Source: an uncultured Caryophanales bacterium (GTDB lineage: Bacteria > Bacillota_I > Bacilli_A > Acholeplasmatales > Anaeroplasmataceae). From it: a stretch of DNA of 27,502 nt. The DNA lies in assembly GCA_946626535.1 (NCBI GenBank), contig CAMOUK010000016.1, positions 1-27,502 of the forward strand. Reading direction: 5' to 3'. Below the pieces are notes generated by a model. It was not told where the DNA came from. It did not search any database and saw only the letters and a program-made list of their open reading frames with translations. Made by a program: the position numbers and the translations under genes. Positions 15,633-22,278 of the stretch are shown here, one piece after another (positions within the stretch are counted from its first letter, which is position 1; each line of letters starts with the position of its first letter).

Positions 15633-17213
15633 TTATTTTGCAACCTCTACAGCTCTTGTTTCTCTTACTACTGTTACCTTAATAGTACCAGGATAAGAAA
15701 GCTTGTTTTCGATTTCTTCTTTAATCTGTCTTGCGATTGAGAATGTAGATACATCATCAACCTCTTCAGGGTTAACGATAACTCTAACCTCTCTACCTGC
15801 TTGAACAGCAAATGAAGATTGAACACCCTTAATGCTATTAGAGATAGCTTCTAGATTTTCTAATCTCTTAGCATAATTTTCTAATGAATCACTTCTAGCA
15901 CCAGGTCTTGCAGATGATAATGCATCAGCTGCAGCAACTAGTACAGCGATAACTGTTTTTGGTGGAACATCCTCATGGTGAGATGCGATAGCATCAACAA
16001 CCTCTTTAGGTTCATGATACTTATTTGCAATTTCAACACCAATTTCAACGTGTGAACCTTCAATTTCGTGGTCGACAGCCTTTCCAATATCGTGGAATAA
16101 GCCAGCACGTCTAGCTAATATTTCATTTTCACCAATTTCAGCAGCTAGCTTACCTGCTAGCATTGCTGTTTCAATTGAATGCTGTAATACATTTTGACCA
16201 TAGCTTGTTCTAAAATGTAATCTACCTAATAATTTAATTAGATCTGGATGAACCTTACCGATACCAGTCTTAAATACTGCATCCTCACCCATTTCACGAA
16301 TTGACATTTCAACTTCGTTTCTACATTTTTCAACGACAGCCTCAATTCTTGCTGGATGGATTCTACCATCAGATACTAATACCTCTAATGCTTTTCTAGC
16401 TATTTCTCTTCTTACTGGATCAAAGCCTGACAGAACGATAGCCTCAGGTGTATCATCAATAATTAAATCTACACCAGTTAATGATTCAATTGTTCTAATG
16501 TTTCTACCTTCTCTACCGATAATTCTACCCTTCATTTCCTCTGCTGGAAGTGATACTGTAGAAACTGTAGTTTCAGAAACTGCATCTCCAGAATATTTTT
16601 GAATAGCTACAGCTAAAATATCTCTTGCCTTTGATGAAGCGATATCCTTAGCTTTTTCTTCTTCATCCTTAATAAAACTAGCAATTTCAAGCTTCATAGA
16701 TTCCTTAACGTTTTCCATGATGATAGCTTTAGCTTGTTCTCTATTTAAACCACTAATCTCAACAAGCTTTTGCTCCTGCTTCTTTAAAATTGCTTCAACC
16801 TTAATATTTTGTTGTTCTAATTCTGCTTTCTTTTCATCTATTTTAGATTCTTTCGCACTTAGCATATCCTCACGACGATCAAGGTTAGATGAACGTCTAT
16901 CTAATGAATCTTCACGTTGATTTAGTTTATTTTCTAATTCAACTACAACGCTCTTTCTTTCCTTAATATCAAGGTCAGCTTCCTTTTTTAATTCAGCAAT
17001 TTCACTCTTAGCATCAGAAATTAATTCCTTCTTTTTCTTTTCTGCCTCAGAATTTGCTGCATTTAAAATTTTTTCTGCTTCTTCCTTCACCTTTGATAAA
17101 GACTTTTCACGTGTTTTAAAACGAATAAAATATCCTAGTGCGAGACCAACAACAAGACACAAAACAATAAGGCAAATCCACACTCCTGTGGGAACAGCCA
17201 ATATAATTTGCAT
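15633..17213 (-). CDS. rny: Ribonuclease Y
   Basis: Membrane-anchored endoribonuclease of 526 residues that starts mRNA decay. Order: an N-terminal membrane segment (about residues 8-28), a long charged coiled coil (about 35-200), a KH domain with [15 protein letters not shown] (about 225-290) and an HD domain whose [12 protein letters not shown] carries the metal-binding His-Asp. Length and order match the family. GGGAGGAAAC precedes the ATG and a near-consensus promoter lies about 65 bases upstream. It heads the block that goes on to ymdB, miaB and ricA, all linked to RNA processing in Bacillus. Confidence 0.98.
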   Translation of the reverse strand: MQIILAVPTGVWICLIVLCLVVGLALGYFIRFKTREKSLSKVKEEAEKILNAANSEAEKKKKELISDAKSEIAELKKEADLDIKERKSVVVELENKLNQREDSLDRRSSNLDRREDMLSAKESKIDEKKAELEQQNIKVEAILKKQEQKLVEISGLNREQAKAIIMENVKESMKLEIASFIKDEEEKAKDIASSKARDILAVAIQKYSGDAVSETTVSTVSLPAEEMKGRIIGREGRNIRTIESLTGVDLIIDDTPEAIVLSGFDPVRREIARKALEVLVSDGRIHPARIEAVVEKCRNEVEMSIREMGEDAVFKTGIGKVHPDLIKLLGRLHFRTSYGQNVLQHSIETAMLAGKLAAEIGENEILARRAGLFHDIGKAVDHEIEGSHVEIGVEIANKYHEPKEVVDAIASHHEDVPPKTVIAVLVAAADALSSARPGARSDSLENYAKRLENLEAISNSIKGVQSSFAVQAGREVRVIVNPEEVDDVSTFSIARQIKEEIENKLSYPGTIKVTVVRETRAVEVAK

Positions 17214-17277
17214 AAGTTTCCTCCCGCTTATATTAACATAAATTTTATACTTTTTTTATAAAACCTATCTCTTTTAA

Positions 17278-17306
17278 ATTATACTTTCTTTAAGGAAATA
17301 AGTCAA
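17278..17306 (-). promoter_or_regulatory. Sigma-A-type promoter of rny
   Basis: On the minus strand TTGACT (17301-17306), exactly 17 bases, TATAAT (17278-17283). It gives a leader of about 60 bases. Confidence 0.85.
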
Positions 17307-17396
17307 ACCAAAAACCCTATTTAAAACTAATAAAGTTCCAGATTTATTAATAAATTATTAATATAATAAAAAATTAATGCAATCCACCCTAATATT

Positions 17397-17405
17397 TGAT
17401 ATAAT
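17397..17405 (+). promoter_or_regulatory. Extended -10 promoter of the membrane protein gene
   Basis: TGATATAAT on the plus strand, 25 bases before ATG 17430. No convincing -35; the extended TG element may compensate. Confidence 0.6.
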
Positions 17406-17429
17406 TAGAAACAGTAGTGAGGTGTTTTT

Positions 17430-18131
17430 ATGAAAAAAGAGAATAATACAACACAAAAGAAAAAATTACCTTTTGGTAGAAATATATTTACATTCGTATT
17501 TGGTATAGTAGTAATTCTAATATTAACCTGTATAATTTATACAATTACTAGCTACACTACTACCTATAATAAAAATAAATTTACTCCATTTACTGATGAA
17601 GCAGTAGGTAAGGCTTATGAATCAAGCTCATATAAGCTTGACGATGTAACAAGAACAAACTTCAAAAACTTTAATGATTTTGGTGTAGTACTAACTTGTA
17701 CATCATATGACGAGGATGAAAATACAGGTGCTACTATTAAGGCATCTTATAAGGTAGCCCTATATAAGTATGAAAATACAAGAGATATCAAAAATGGTAC
17801 AGTTGATGTAATGATCTGTATGGGTGCGGATTGGATTAACTTCTTAAAATATCCAACATCAACTTCTATAAGAACATTAGAATTTAATTCATCTGAAGAG
17901 GTTGCAAAGCAAGCTTCACCTACTTATTCAAGAACATTTAGCTTCTCAGGACTTGTAGATTTCCCAGCTAAGGCAAATACATGGCCTATTCCTATTACAG
18001 TTGATTGCCCAAATATCTATTTATATTTAAGCTATCAATATCAAGAAAATGGTAAAACATTAACTAAGAGCTATGTATTACAATATAGCTACTATGATTT
18101 AATTCCACAATCTGGTGGTATCATAAAGTAA
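17430..18131 (+). CDS. Hypothetical single-pass membrane protein with extracellular domain
   Basis: Not recognised. Of 233 residues, the first 16 are polar and positive, residues about 19-41 (IFTFVFGIVVILILTCIIYTI) span the membrane, and the rest is a polar, Thr/Ser/Tyr-rich domain expected outside the cell (positive-inside rule). The outer part alternates short beta-like strands and has three cysteines. No lipobox or peptidase motif is seen. GAGGTG precedes the ATG. It is monocistronic, divergent from rny and ended by a bidirectional terminator. Confidence 0.75.
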   Translation: MKKENNTTQKKKLPFGRNIFTFVFGIVVILILTCIIYTITSYTTTYNKNKFTPFTDEAVGKAYESSSYKLDDVTRTNFKNFNDFGVVLTCTSYDEDENTGATIKASYKVALYKYENTRDIKNGTVDVMICMGADWINFLKYPTSTSIRTLEFNSSEEVAKQASPTYSRTFSFSGLVDFPAKANTWPIPITVDCPNIYLYLSYQYQENGKTLTKSYVLQYSYYDLIPQSGGIIK

Positions 18132-18134
18132 AAA

Positions 18135-18156
18135 AAGAGCTTCAATCGAAGCTCTT
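18135..18156. terminator. Bidirectional terminator
   Basis: Stem AAGAGCTTC/GAAGCTCTT with an AATC loop. T-tracts follow on both strands (ATTTTTTT on plus, TTTTTTTAC on minus), serving the membrane protein gene and the convergent gene at 18167-18901. Confidence 0.9.
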
Positions 18157-18166
18157 ATTTTTTTAT

Positions 18167-18901
18167 TTAAAAGTTTTCAGCATTGATATGGAAGTTTGAA
18201 TTATCAAATACTTCCTTTTCATCAGCAAGTGATGTTAATAAAACTGAAGCTGCATAAACACTAATTGGATTTGAAAAATCTACACCAACAATTGCGTTAT
18301 ATGCCTTTTCAACAACTACCTCTTTGCCTTCTTCCTTTTCATCTAAATCAAAGAAGTTATAAGCCATAAAGCCCTTTAAGGCATCACAATATGCTTTAAA
18401 GTTTAAGAATATTGTAATGTCATTTTTCTTTGCTAGCTTATCAAGCTTTGAATCTAGCTTATATACTAGCTCTCTAACATTAGTGATATCTTCATTAAAT
18501 GCCTTAAAATAGAATTTAACATCTTCATTTTCCATTTCAACAAAATTAGTTTTATTTTCAAGCATATTATTATAATCTTTTCTTAATGCCTCATAGCCTT
18601 CCCATCTATTTTGTGGAATGCCTTTTTTATTTTTATCGAAATCATCTAATACCTTACCGATAAAATAGTGATTTACTCCACCGATAATTTCTAGCTTGAA
18701 GCTTTTAATTATTTTCATTAAATCATTTACATAATCCTTATCGATAATAGCCTCAACTATAATTTCATTTGTTAAACCTAAAGGTAAGCTTTGAGTATAT
18801 TCAAATGGTGTTTTTGCCATTGAAACAAATCCTCTTTGCATACCTCTTTTATTTAACTTTTTCGCTCTAGCCTCAAATTGGCTTAATGTTATCTCTTCCA
18901 T
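18167..18901 (-). CDS. Hypothetical cytoplasmic protein downstream of engB
   Basis: Not recognised. Protein of 244 residues, acidic and helix-rich, without signal peptide or membrane segment. It begins MEEITLSQFEARAKKLNKRG and has a conserved-looking IIGGVNHYFIGKVLDDFDKN near residue 73 and a single cysteine. It starts one base after the engB stop, so it is co-translated with that GTPase; a link with ribosome assembly is possible only on that ground. The ribosome binding site is weak (AAGAG). Confidence 0.75.
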   Translation of the reverse strand: MEEITLSQFEARAKKLNKRGMQRGFVSMAKTPFEYTQSLPLGLTNEIIVEAIIDKDYVNDLMKIIKSFKLEIIGGVNHYFIGKVLDDFDKNKKGIPQNRWEGYEALRKDYNNMLENKTNFVEMENEDVKFYFKAFNEDITNVRELVYKLDSKLDKLAKKNDITIFLNFKAYCDALKGFMAYNFFDLDEKEEGKEVVVEKAYNAIVGVDFSNPISVYAASVLLTSLADEKEVFDNSNFHINAENF

Positions 18902-18902
18902 A

Positions 18903-19490
18903 CTACTCTTGATTAACCCTTTCTATTACATCTAAGGTATCTTTAATACCTATTTTCTTTAGTACTGATGTTTCTATTATTTCATCCTCATCAGCCTTTT
19001 CTAAGGCTTCGATAATCATCTTTTTATTTTTTGCCTTTTCATTATTACTTAGCTTATCTGCCTTAGTTAATATAATGGTTGTAGGAACACCATAATATTT
19101 TAAAAATTGATACATCGCTATATCATCATTTGATGGCTTATGTCTAAAATCGATAAGTAGGAAAGCCATCTTTAATTCTTCTCTTTTTTTAATATATGTT
19201 TCAATCATTTTAGCAAATGATGCCTTTATTGATTTTGAAACATTTGCGTATCCATAGCCTGGAACATCTACAAAATAAAAATCATCATTGATTAAGAAAA
19301 TATTTAAGGTTTGAGTTTTACCTGGATTTGATGATGTTCTCGCTAATGATTTTCTATTTACAAGCATATTGATAAATGAAGATTTACCAACATTAGATCT
19401 TCCGCAAAAAACAAATTCATTTTTTCCATCTACAGGTAAATTATCTCTATTTACCGCAGAAATAACAAATTCAGCCTTTTTTATCTCCAA
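18903..19490 (-). CDS. engB: EngB/YsxC ribosome biogenesis GTPase
   Basis: TrmE-Era-EngA-EngB-type GTPase needed for 50S subunit assembly. Motifs: G1 GRSNVGKSS, G2 region TRTSSNPGKTQT, G3 VDVPGYG, G4 TKADK. Length of 195 residues is typical. No ATG start exists; two TTG codons are possible. TTG 19490 (then EIKKAEFVISAVNRD, as homologues begin) stands nine bases after AAGGA, while TTG 19499 abuts that site with no spacing, so 19490 is chosen. The ribosome binding site overlaps the stop codon of the PHP gene. Confidence 0.93.
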   Translation of the reverse strand: MEIKKAEFVISAVNRDNLPVDGKNEFVFCGRSNVGKSSFINMLVNRKSLARTSSNPGKTQTLNIFLINDDFYFVDVPGYGYANVSKSIKASFAKMIETYIKKREELKMAFLLIDFRHKPSNDDIAMYQFLKYYGVPTTIILTKADKLSNNEKAKNKKMIIEALEKADEDEIIETSVLKKIGIKDTLDVIERVNQE

Positions 19491-19505
19491 TTTAATCAAT
19501 CCTTC

Positions 19506-20321
19506 CTAATTAAAATTTAAAAGCTTTTTAATAGGTAAAAATTCTTCTTCAGTTAATGTTGAATAGCCAATATCACCATGATCGCCATAAACACCTTCAC
19601 CCTCACCATGACAATCGCTACCTGCTGAAATTAATAAATTATATTTTTTAGCATATTTTCTAAGCTTTTCTTCATCATTTTTAGGTGATGGATATTTTAC
19701 CTCCATAGCATCAAAGCCATAGCTTAATATCTCATCTAAGTATTCTTCCTTATATAAGCAAGGATGAGCTAAAATAACTACACAGTTATTTTCTCTTGCT
19801 AGCTTTATACCATCAGGTACACTCATCTTTGTTGATGGTATATAAGCCTTAGAATCATTAGCTATATATTTTTTAGCCTCTAATACATCCATATTATTGT
19901 ATTTAGCGATATTGCGCATCATATTAGCTCTTGTGATTATCTCATGAGTTAATAGCTCATCTAAATTAATATTTAAGCCATATATCTCATGAATCTTATT
20001 CATCATTAAAATAGCTCTTTGTCTTCTTTTTTCTTTAAAATCGATAGAGAAATCTAACATTCCCTTTGGAACTATATTATCCTTAAAAAGACATACGATA
20101 TGAATAGACTGATCCTTAAAGGTCGTTGAAAGCTCCATACCCTTAATTACCTTTACTGGATAGTCTTTAGCAATTTCTACTATTTCATCACAGCCAAAAA
20201 CTGAATCATGGTCAGTTAAGGCAAAAACATCAACATGATTTCTAATAGCTCTTTCAACAAGCTCTTTAGATGAATATTTACCATCAGAATGATTTGTATG
20301 ATTATGCAAATCTATCTTCAT
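19506..20321 (-). CDS. PHP-domain phosphoesterase (RNase AM/YciV-TrpH-like)
   Basis: Protein of 271 residues with the PHP metal-binding set: DLHNHTNHSDG at the start, LTDHDSV near 37, GMELS near 62, HIVCLF, ILAHP near 177 and SAGSDCHGEG near 233. This pattern belongs to the YciV/TrpH group, whose best-known member is a 5-prime to 3-prime exonuclease that trims RNA and also dephosphorylates 3-prime,5-prime-bisphosphonucleotides. Either activity is possible here. It overlaps the Nudix gene by four bases (ATGA) and is followed by engB within 16 bases. Confidence 0.9.
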   Translation of the reverse strand: MKIDLHNHTNHSDGKYSSKELVERAIRNHVDVFALTDHDSVFGCDEIVEIAKDYPVKVIKGMELSTTFKDQSIHIVCLFKDNIVPKGMLDFSIDFKEKRRQRAILMMNKIHEIYGLNINLDELLTHEIITRANMMRNIAKYNNMDVLEAKKYIANDSKAYIPSTKMSVPDGIKLARENNCVVILAHPCLYKEEYLDEILSYGFDAMEVKYPSPKNDEEKLRKYAKKYNLLISAGSDCHGEGEGVYGDHGDIGYSTLTEEEFLPIKKLLNFN

Positions 20322-20743
20322 TTTTTCATTGCCTCTAGCATATAATCTATTTCGATTAAAATGTTTTTCATCTCTTGATATTTTAATAGGCTTAAGGCAG
20401 CCTCAATTGGATATTTCTTTACAGATAATATCTCATTTTTATTTTCGATATTAAATTCCTCATCCTTATATTTAGCCACAAAGTATACAACTTCCTTTAT
20501 AGCTGTTTCACTAACCTTATATCTGATAGTTCTTTTCAAGTTTGGAATAAATTCTAAATTGGTTATTCCAGTTTCTTCTCTAATCTCTCTTCTTGCGGTC
20601 TCTAAATCTGTTTCATCGCCCTCCTGGTGTCCCTTTGGAAAGCCATATGAGCCTGTAACCTCCATTACTAAGGCATACTGTCTTACTCCATTTTCCTCAG
20701 TAAATAATACAGCGCCACAAGAATGCTCCTGTTTGTATTTCAT
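20318..20743 (-). CDS. Nudix hydrolase (Ap4A hydrolase-like)
   Basis: Short protein of 141 residues with a complete Nudix box, G-x5-E-x7-REIREETGI, at about residues 38-60, preceded by GSYGFPKGH as in dinucleoside tetraphosphatases. Homologues of this type split Ap4A into ATP and AMP or act on other nucleoside diphosphate derivatives; substrate choice cannot be read here. Two ATG codons lie two codons apart; the second (20743) is nine bases from GAGG, the first (20749) only three, so the second is preferred with little effect on the protein. First gene of the Nudix-PHP-engB-unknown operon. Confidence 0.9.
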   Translation of the reverse strand: MKYKQEHSCGAVLFTEENGVRQYALVMEVTGSYGFPKGHQEGDETDLETARREIREETGITNLEFIPNLKRTIRYKVSETAIKEVVYFVAKYKDEEFNIENKNEILSVKKYPIEAALSLLKYQEMKNILIEIDYMLEAMKK

Positions 20744-20769
20744 TTTCATTTGCCTCGATTTCTTCCCAT

Positions 20770-20793
20770 TGAAAAGTCACATATAACTTTTCA
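20770..20793. repeat. 8-base inverted repeat in the leader of the Nudix operon
   Basis: TGAAAAGT (20770-20777) and ACTTTTCA (20786-20793) form a perfect stem with an eight-base loop just upstream of the Nudix ribosome binding site. It lacks a following T-tract and so could be an operator or a leader hairpin. Confidence 0.45.
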
Positions 20794-20808
20794 CTTTACT
20801 CGTTTAAA

Positions 20809-20817
20809 AGTATAACA
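20809..20817 (-). promoter_or_regulatory. Extended -10 promoter of the Nudix operon
   Basis: TGTTATACT on the minus strand (hexamer 20809-20814), giving a leader of about 55-60 bases. It lies directly after the terminator at 20822-20850. No clear -35. Confidence 0.5.
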
Positions 20818-20821
20818 TAAA

Positions 20822-20850
20822 AAGGCCTCAATTAAAAGGAAAAAGGCCTT
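20822..20850 (-). terminator. Second terminator after the tRNA gene
   Basis: Stem AAGGCCT/AGGCCTT with a 15-base loop, followed on the minus strand by TTTATG so that five T residues end the hairpin. It backs up the terminator at 20880-20900. Confidence 0.7.
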
Positions 20851-20879
20851 AAAAATTAAATTACTTATTAAAGAAAAAA

Positions 20880-20900
20880 GATTGATAAAAAATATCAATC
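20880..20900 (-). terminator. Terminator of the tRNA gene
   Basis: Perfect 8-base stem (GATTGATA/TATCAATC) with a five-base loop, followed on the minus strand by TTTTTTCTTT, 15 bases after the encoded CCA end. Confidence 0.85.
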
Positions 20901-20914
20901 AAATCTAATTAATC

Positions 20915-20988
20915 TGGTGTACCCAACGGGGTTCAAACCCGTGACTTCGGCGTCGGAGGCCAACATTTTATCACTAAACTATGGGCAC
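20915..20988 (-). tRNA. tRNA with anticodon CCG (tRNA-Arg by the standard code)
   Basis: Full cloverleaf of 74 bases with CCA encoded. Acceptor GTGCCCA pairs with TGGGTAC; D stem GTTT/AAAT with loop AGTGATA; anticodon stem TTGGC/GCCGA with loop CTCCGAC, anticodon CCG; variable loop of four bases (AGTC); T stem ACGGG/CCCGT with loop TTTGAAC; discriminator A. Aligned with ordinary tRNAs, position 19 is A instead of G and position 56 is U instead of C, which keeps a Watson-Crick pair at the D/T-loop contact. CCG reads CGG, Arg in the standard code. The 7-base D loop and 4-base variable loop are more like a tRNA-Gly body than a usual bacterial tRNA-Arg, so the charging identity is less certain than the tRNA call. 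It has its own promoter and two terminators. Confidence 0.92.
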
Positions 20989-21005
20989 ATCTATTGCACT
21001 TATAA

Positions 21006-21034
21006 ATTATATATTTTAATAACAAAAAGTGCAA
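21006..21034 (-). promoter_or_regulatory. Promoter of the tRNA(CCG) gene
   Basis: On the minus strand TTGCAC (21029-21034), exactly 17 bases, TATAAT (21006-21011), with transcription expected about ten bases before the mature 5-prime end. An 8-base inverted repeat, AAGTGCAA (21027-21034) and TTGCACTT (20994-21001), brackets the promoter. Confidence 0.75.
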
Positions 21035-21040
21035 CAAAAA

Positions 21041-21060
21041 GCCTAAGAATATTCTTAAGC
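21041..21060 (-). terminator. Terminator overlapping the end of the lipoprotein gene
   Basis: GCTTAAGA/TCTTAGGC hairpin with one mismatch and a four-base loop, overlapping the stop codon and followed on the minus strand by TTTTTG. Confidence 0.65.
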
Positions 21061-22122
21061 TTTATTTTCTTTTTTATAAAAAATGTAGAAGTCTTCTATT
21101 TTTGCTGTAAAATGCTTGTCATAATCTATATTTTTATCTTCACCTAAATAGAATATTTTGTCATATACTTGTTCATTAATTACCCACTTATAAATTGGAT
21201 CTTGATTTGCTCTATATGAATATTTAGTACTATACATCATTTCAGAATGTAATATTGTTCCTTCTATATTAACTACTTCGATATGAAGGCTGCATCTTAC
21301 ATAATCCTCATCATCGATTATAATATCGTAATTAAATAACAAGTTATTTGAAAAATCTATACCTTCCTTATAATATAAAACACCATATTCAGGCCTTTGA
21401 GAATAAATAAGCTCACCTTTTATATTATCTTGAGATAAATAATCACTTAAATATATGTCATATTTAATTTTATTATCTTCATAATAATATTCTATATTGC
21501 CTTTATGGTTTTTATATTCAAAGCTAGTTGATAATTTATCATTTTCATAGTTATAATCCATTGGTTCTTTTTTTAATAGCACATCATCAAATAAATAATT
21601 CATGCCTGTCCAATCTAAATCTAGATCTAGATTTTCTTTTGTTATTTCTGTCGGTAAAAAACCTAAATTGTAATCTGATGAACCAATAGTATCAATAATT
21701 TCTTCATCCTTATCTATATTTGTGTTGTAATAAAAATATTTATATGTATTATCATCACATTTACCTATTGCAACATAGCATAAAAAATCAAAATAATCCC
21801 TTTGAATATTATAGCCACCATTTTCTCCCGCAAATGAGCTAAGTGCCTTAGTTACATTATCTTGGTTAATAAATTCAGTACTAAATTTTGTGTGCCAATT
21901 TGGAGTAAGCCCTAACCCATCTTCTTCAACATACTTATTAATATAGCCCCTAAATTCTACCCCAGTAATTATAAAATCTTTTACATTGTATTTTTCCTTA
22001 ACAGCATCTAATATAACATTCTCATCATATTTAACCATATTAGGATGAACTACTTTTCCCGGACACGAAGTTAAAAAAGCTATTAATATTAAAATTGATA
22101 AAAAAGAAAAAAGCCTCTTCAT
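21055..22122 (-). CDS. Lipoprotein of unknown function, 355 residues
   Basis: Exported lipoprotein: a basic, hydrophobic signal peptide ends in the lipobox LTSC (Cys 20). The mature part is rich in Tyr, Asp and Asn, with beta-strand-like repeats (NIEYYYEDNKIKYDIYLSDY) and no recognised domain. It has neither the DxHT nor the SFSC motifs of the S41-like neighbours. GAGG stands seven bases before the ATG, and an extended -10 promoter plus upstream terminator make it a separate unit. Confidence 0.8.
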   Translation of the reverse strand: MKRLFSFLSILILIAFLTSCPGKVVHPNMVKYDENVILDAVKEKYNVKDFIITGVEFRGYINKYVEEDGLGLTPNWHTKFSTEFINQDNVTKALSSFAGENGGYNIQRDYFDFLCYVAIGKCDDNTYKYFYYNTNIDKDEEIIDTIGSSDYNLGFLPTEITKENLDLDLDWTGMNYLFDDVLLKKEPMDYNYENDKLSTSFEYKNHKGNIEYYYEDNKIKYDIYLSDYLSQDNIKGELIYSQRPEYGVLYYKEGIDFSNNLLFNYDIIIDDEDYVRCSLHIEVVNIEGTILHSEMMYSTKYSYRANQDPIYKWVINEQVYDKIFYLGEDKNIDYDKHFTAKIEDFYIFYKKENKA

Positions 22123-22148
22123 ATTATCGCCTCATATACTCTTTTATT

Positions 22149-22157
22149 ATTATATCA
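22149..22157 (-). promoter_or_regulatory. Extended -10 promoter of the 355-residue lipoprotein gene
   Basis: TGATATAAT on the minus strand, about 30 bases before ATG 22122. No clear -35; the upstream terminator T-tract occupies that position. Confidence 0.55.
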
Positions 22158-22176
22158 TTATTCAAGATTAAAAAAA

Positions 22177-22200
22177 AAGCTTCAGAATTAACTGAAGCTT
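22177..22200 (-). terminator. Strong terminator after the S41-like fragment
   Basis: Stem AAGCTTCAG/CTGAAGCTT with a six-base loop. The minus strand continues with nine T residues; the plus strand with AGTTTTTT. Confidence 0.9.
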
Positions 22201-22209
22201 AGTTTTTTA

Positions 22210-22272
22210 TTAAGCGAATAATTGATTGATAGCATTTGCTACATATTCTAAATCATAGAAATTAGAATAATC
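22210..22272 (-). pseudogene. C-terminal remnant of an S41-like lipoprotein gene
   Basis: The minus strand reads DYSNFYDLEYVANAINQLFA and a TAA stop, with an in-frame stop just upstream and no start or ribosome binding site. It lines up with the last residues of the intact neighbour (YHNFYDMEELLKAVKKLFP): Y-NFYD-E, then A and LF coincide. It begins seven bases after that neighbour's stop and runs into a good terminator, so it looks like the surviving 3-prime end of a tandem copy. Confidence 0.7.
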
Positions 22273-22278
22273 CTATAA

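Noticed and set aside
9552..20321. Use of the Mycoplasma code (UGA as Trp), considered because only two genes end in TGA and each has an in-frame TAG two codons later.
   Set aside because: All long proteins are full length with UGA as stop and use UGG for Trp; both TGA stops are part of ATGA overlaps, which explains them.
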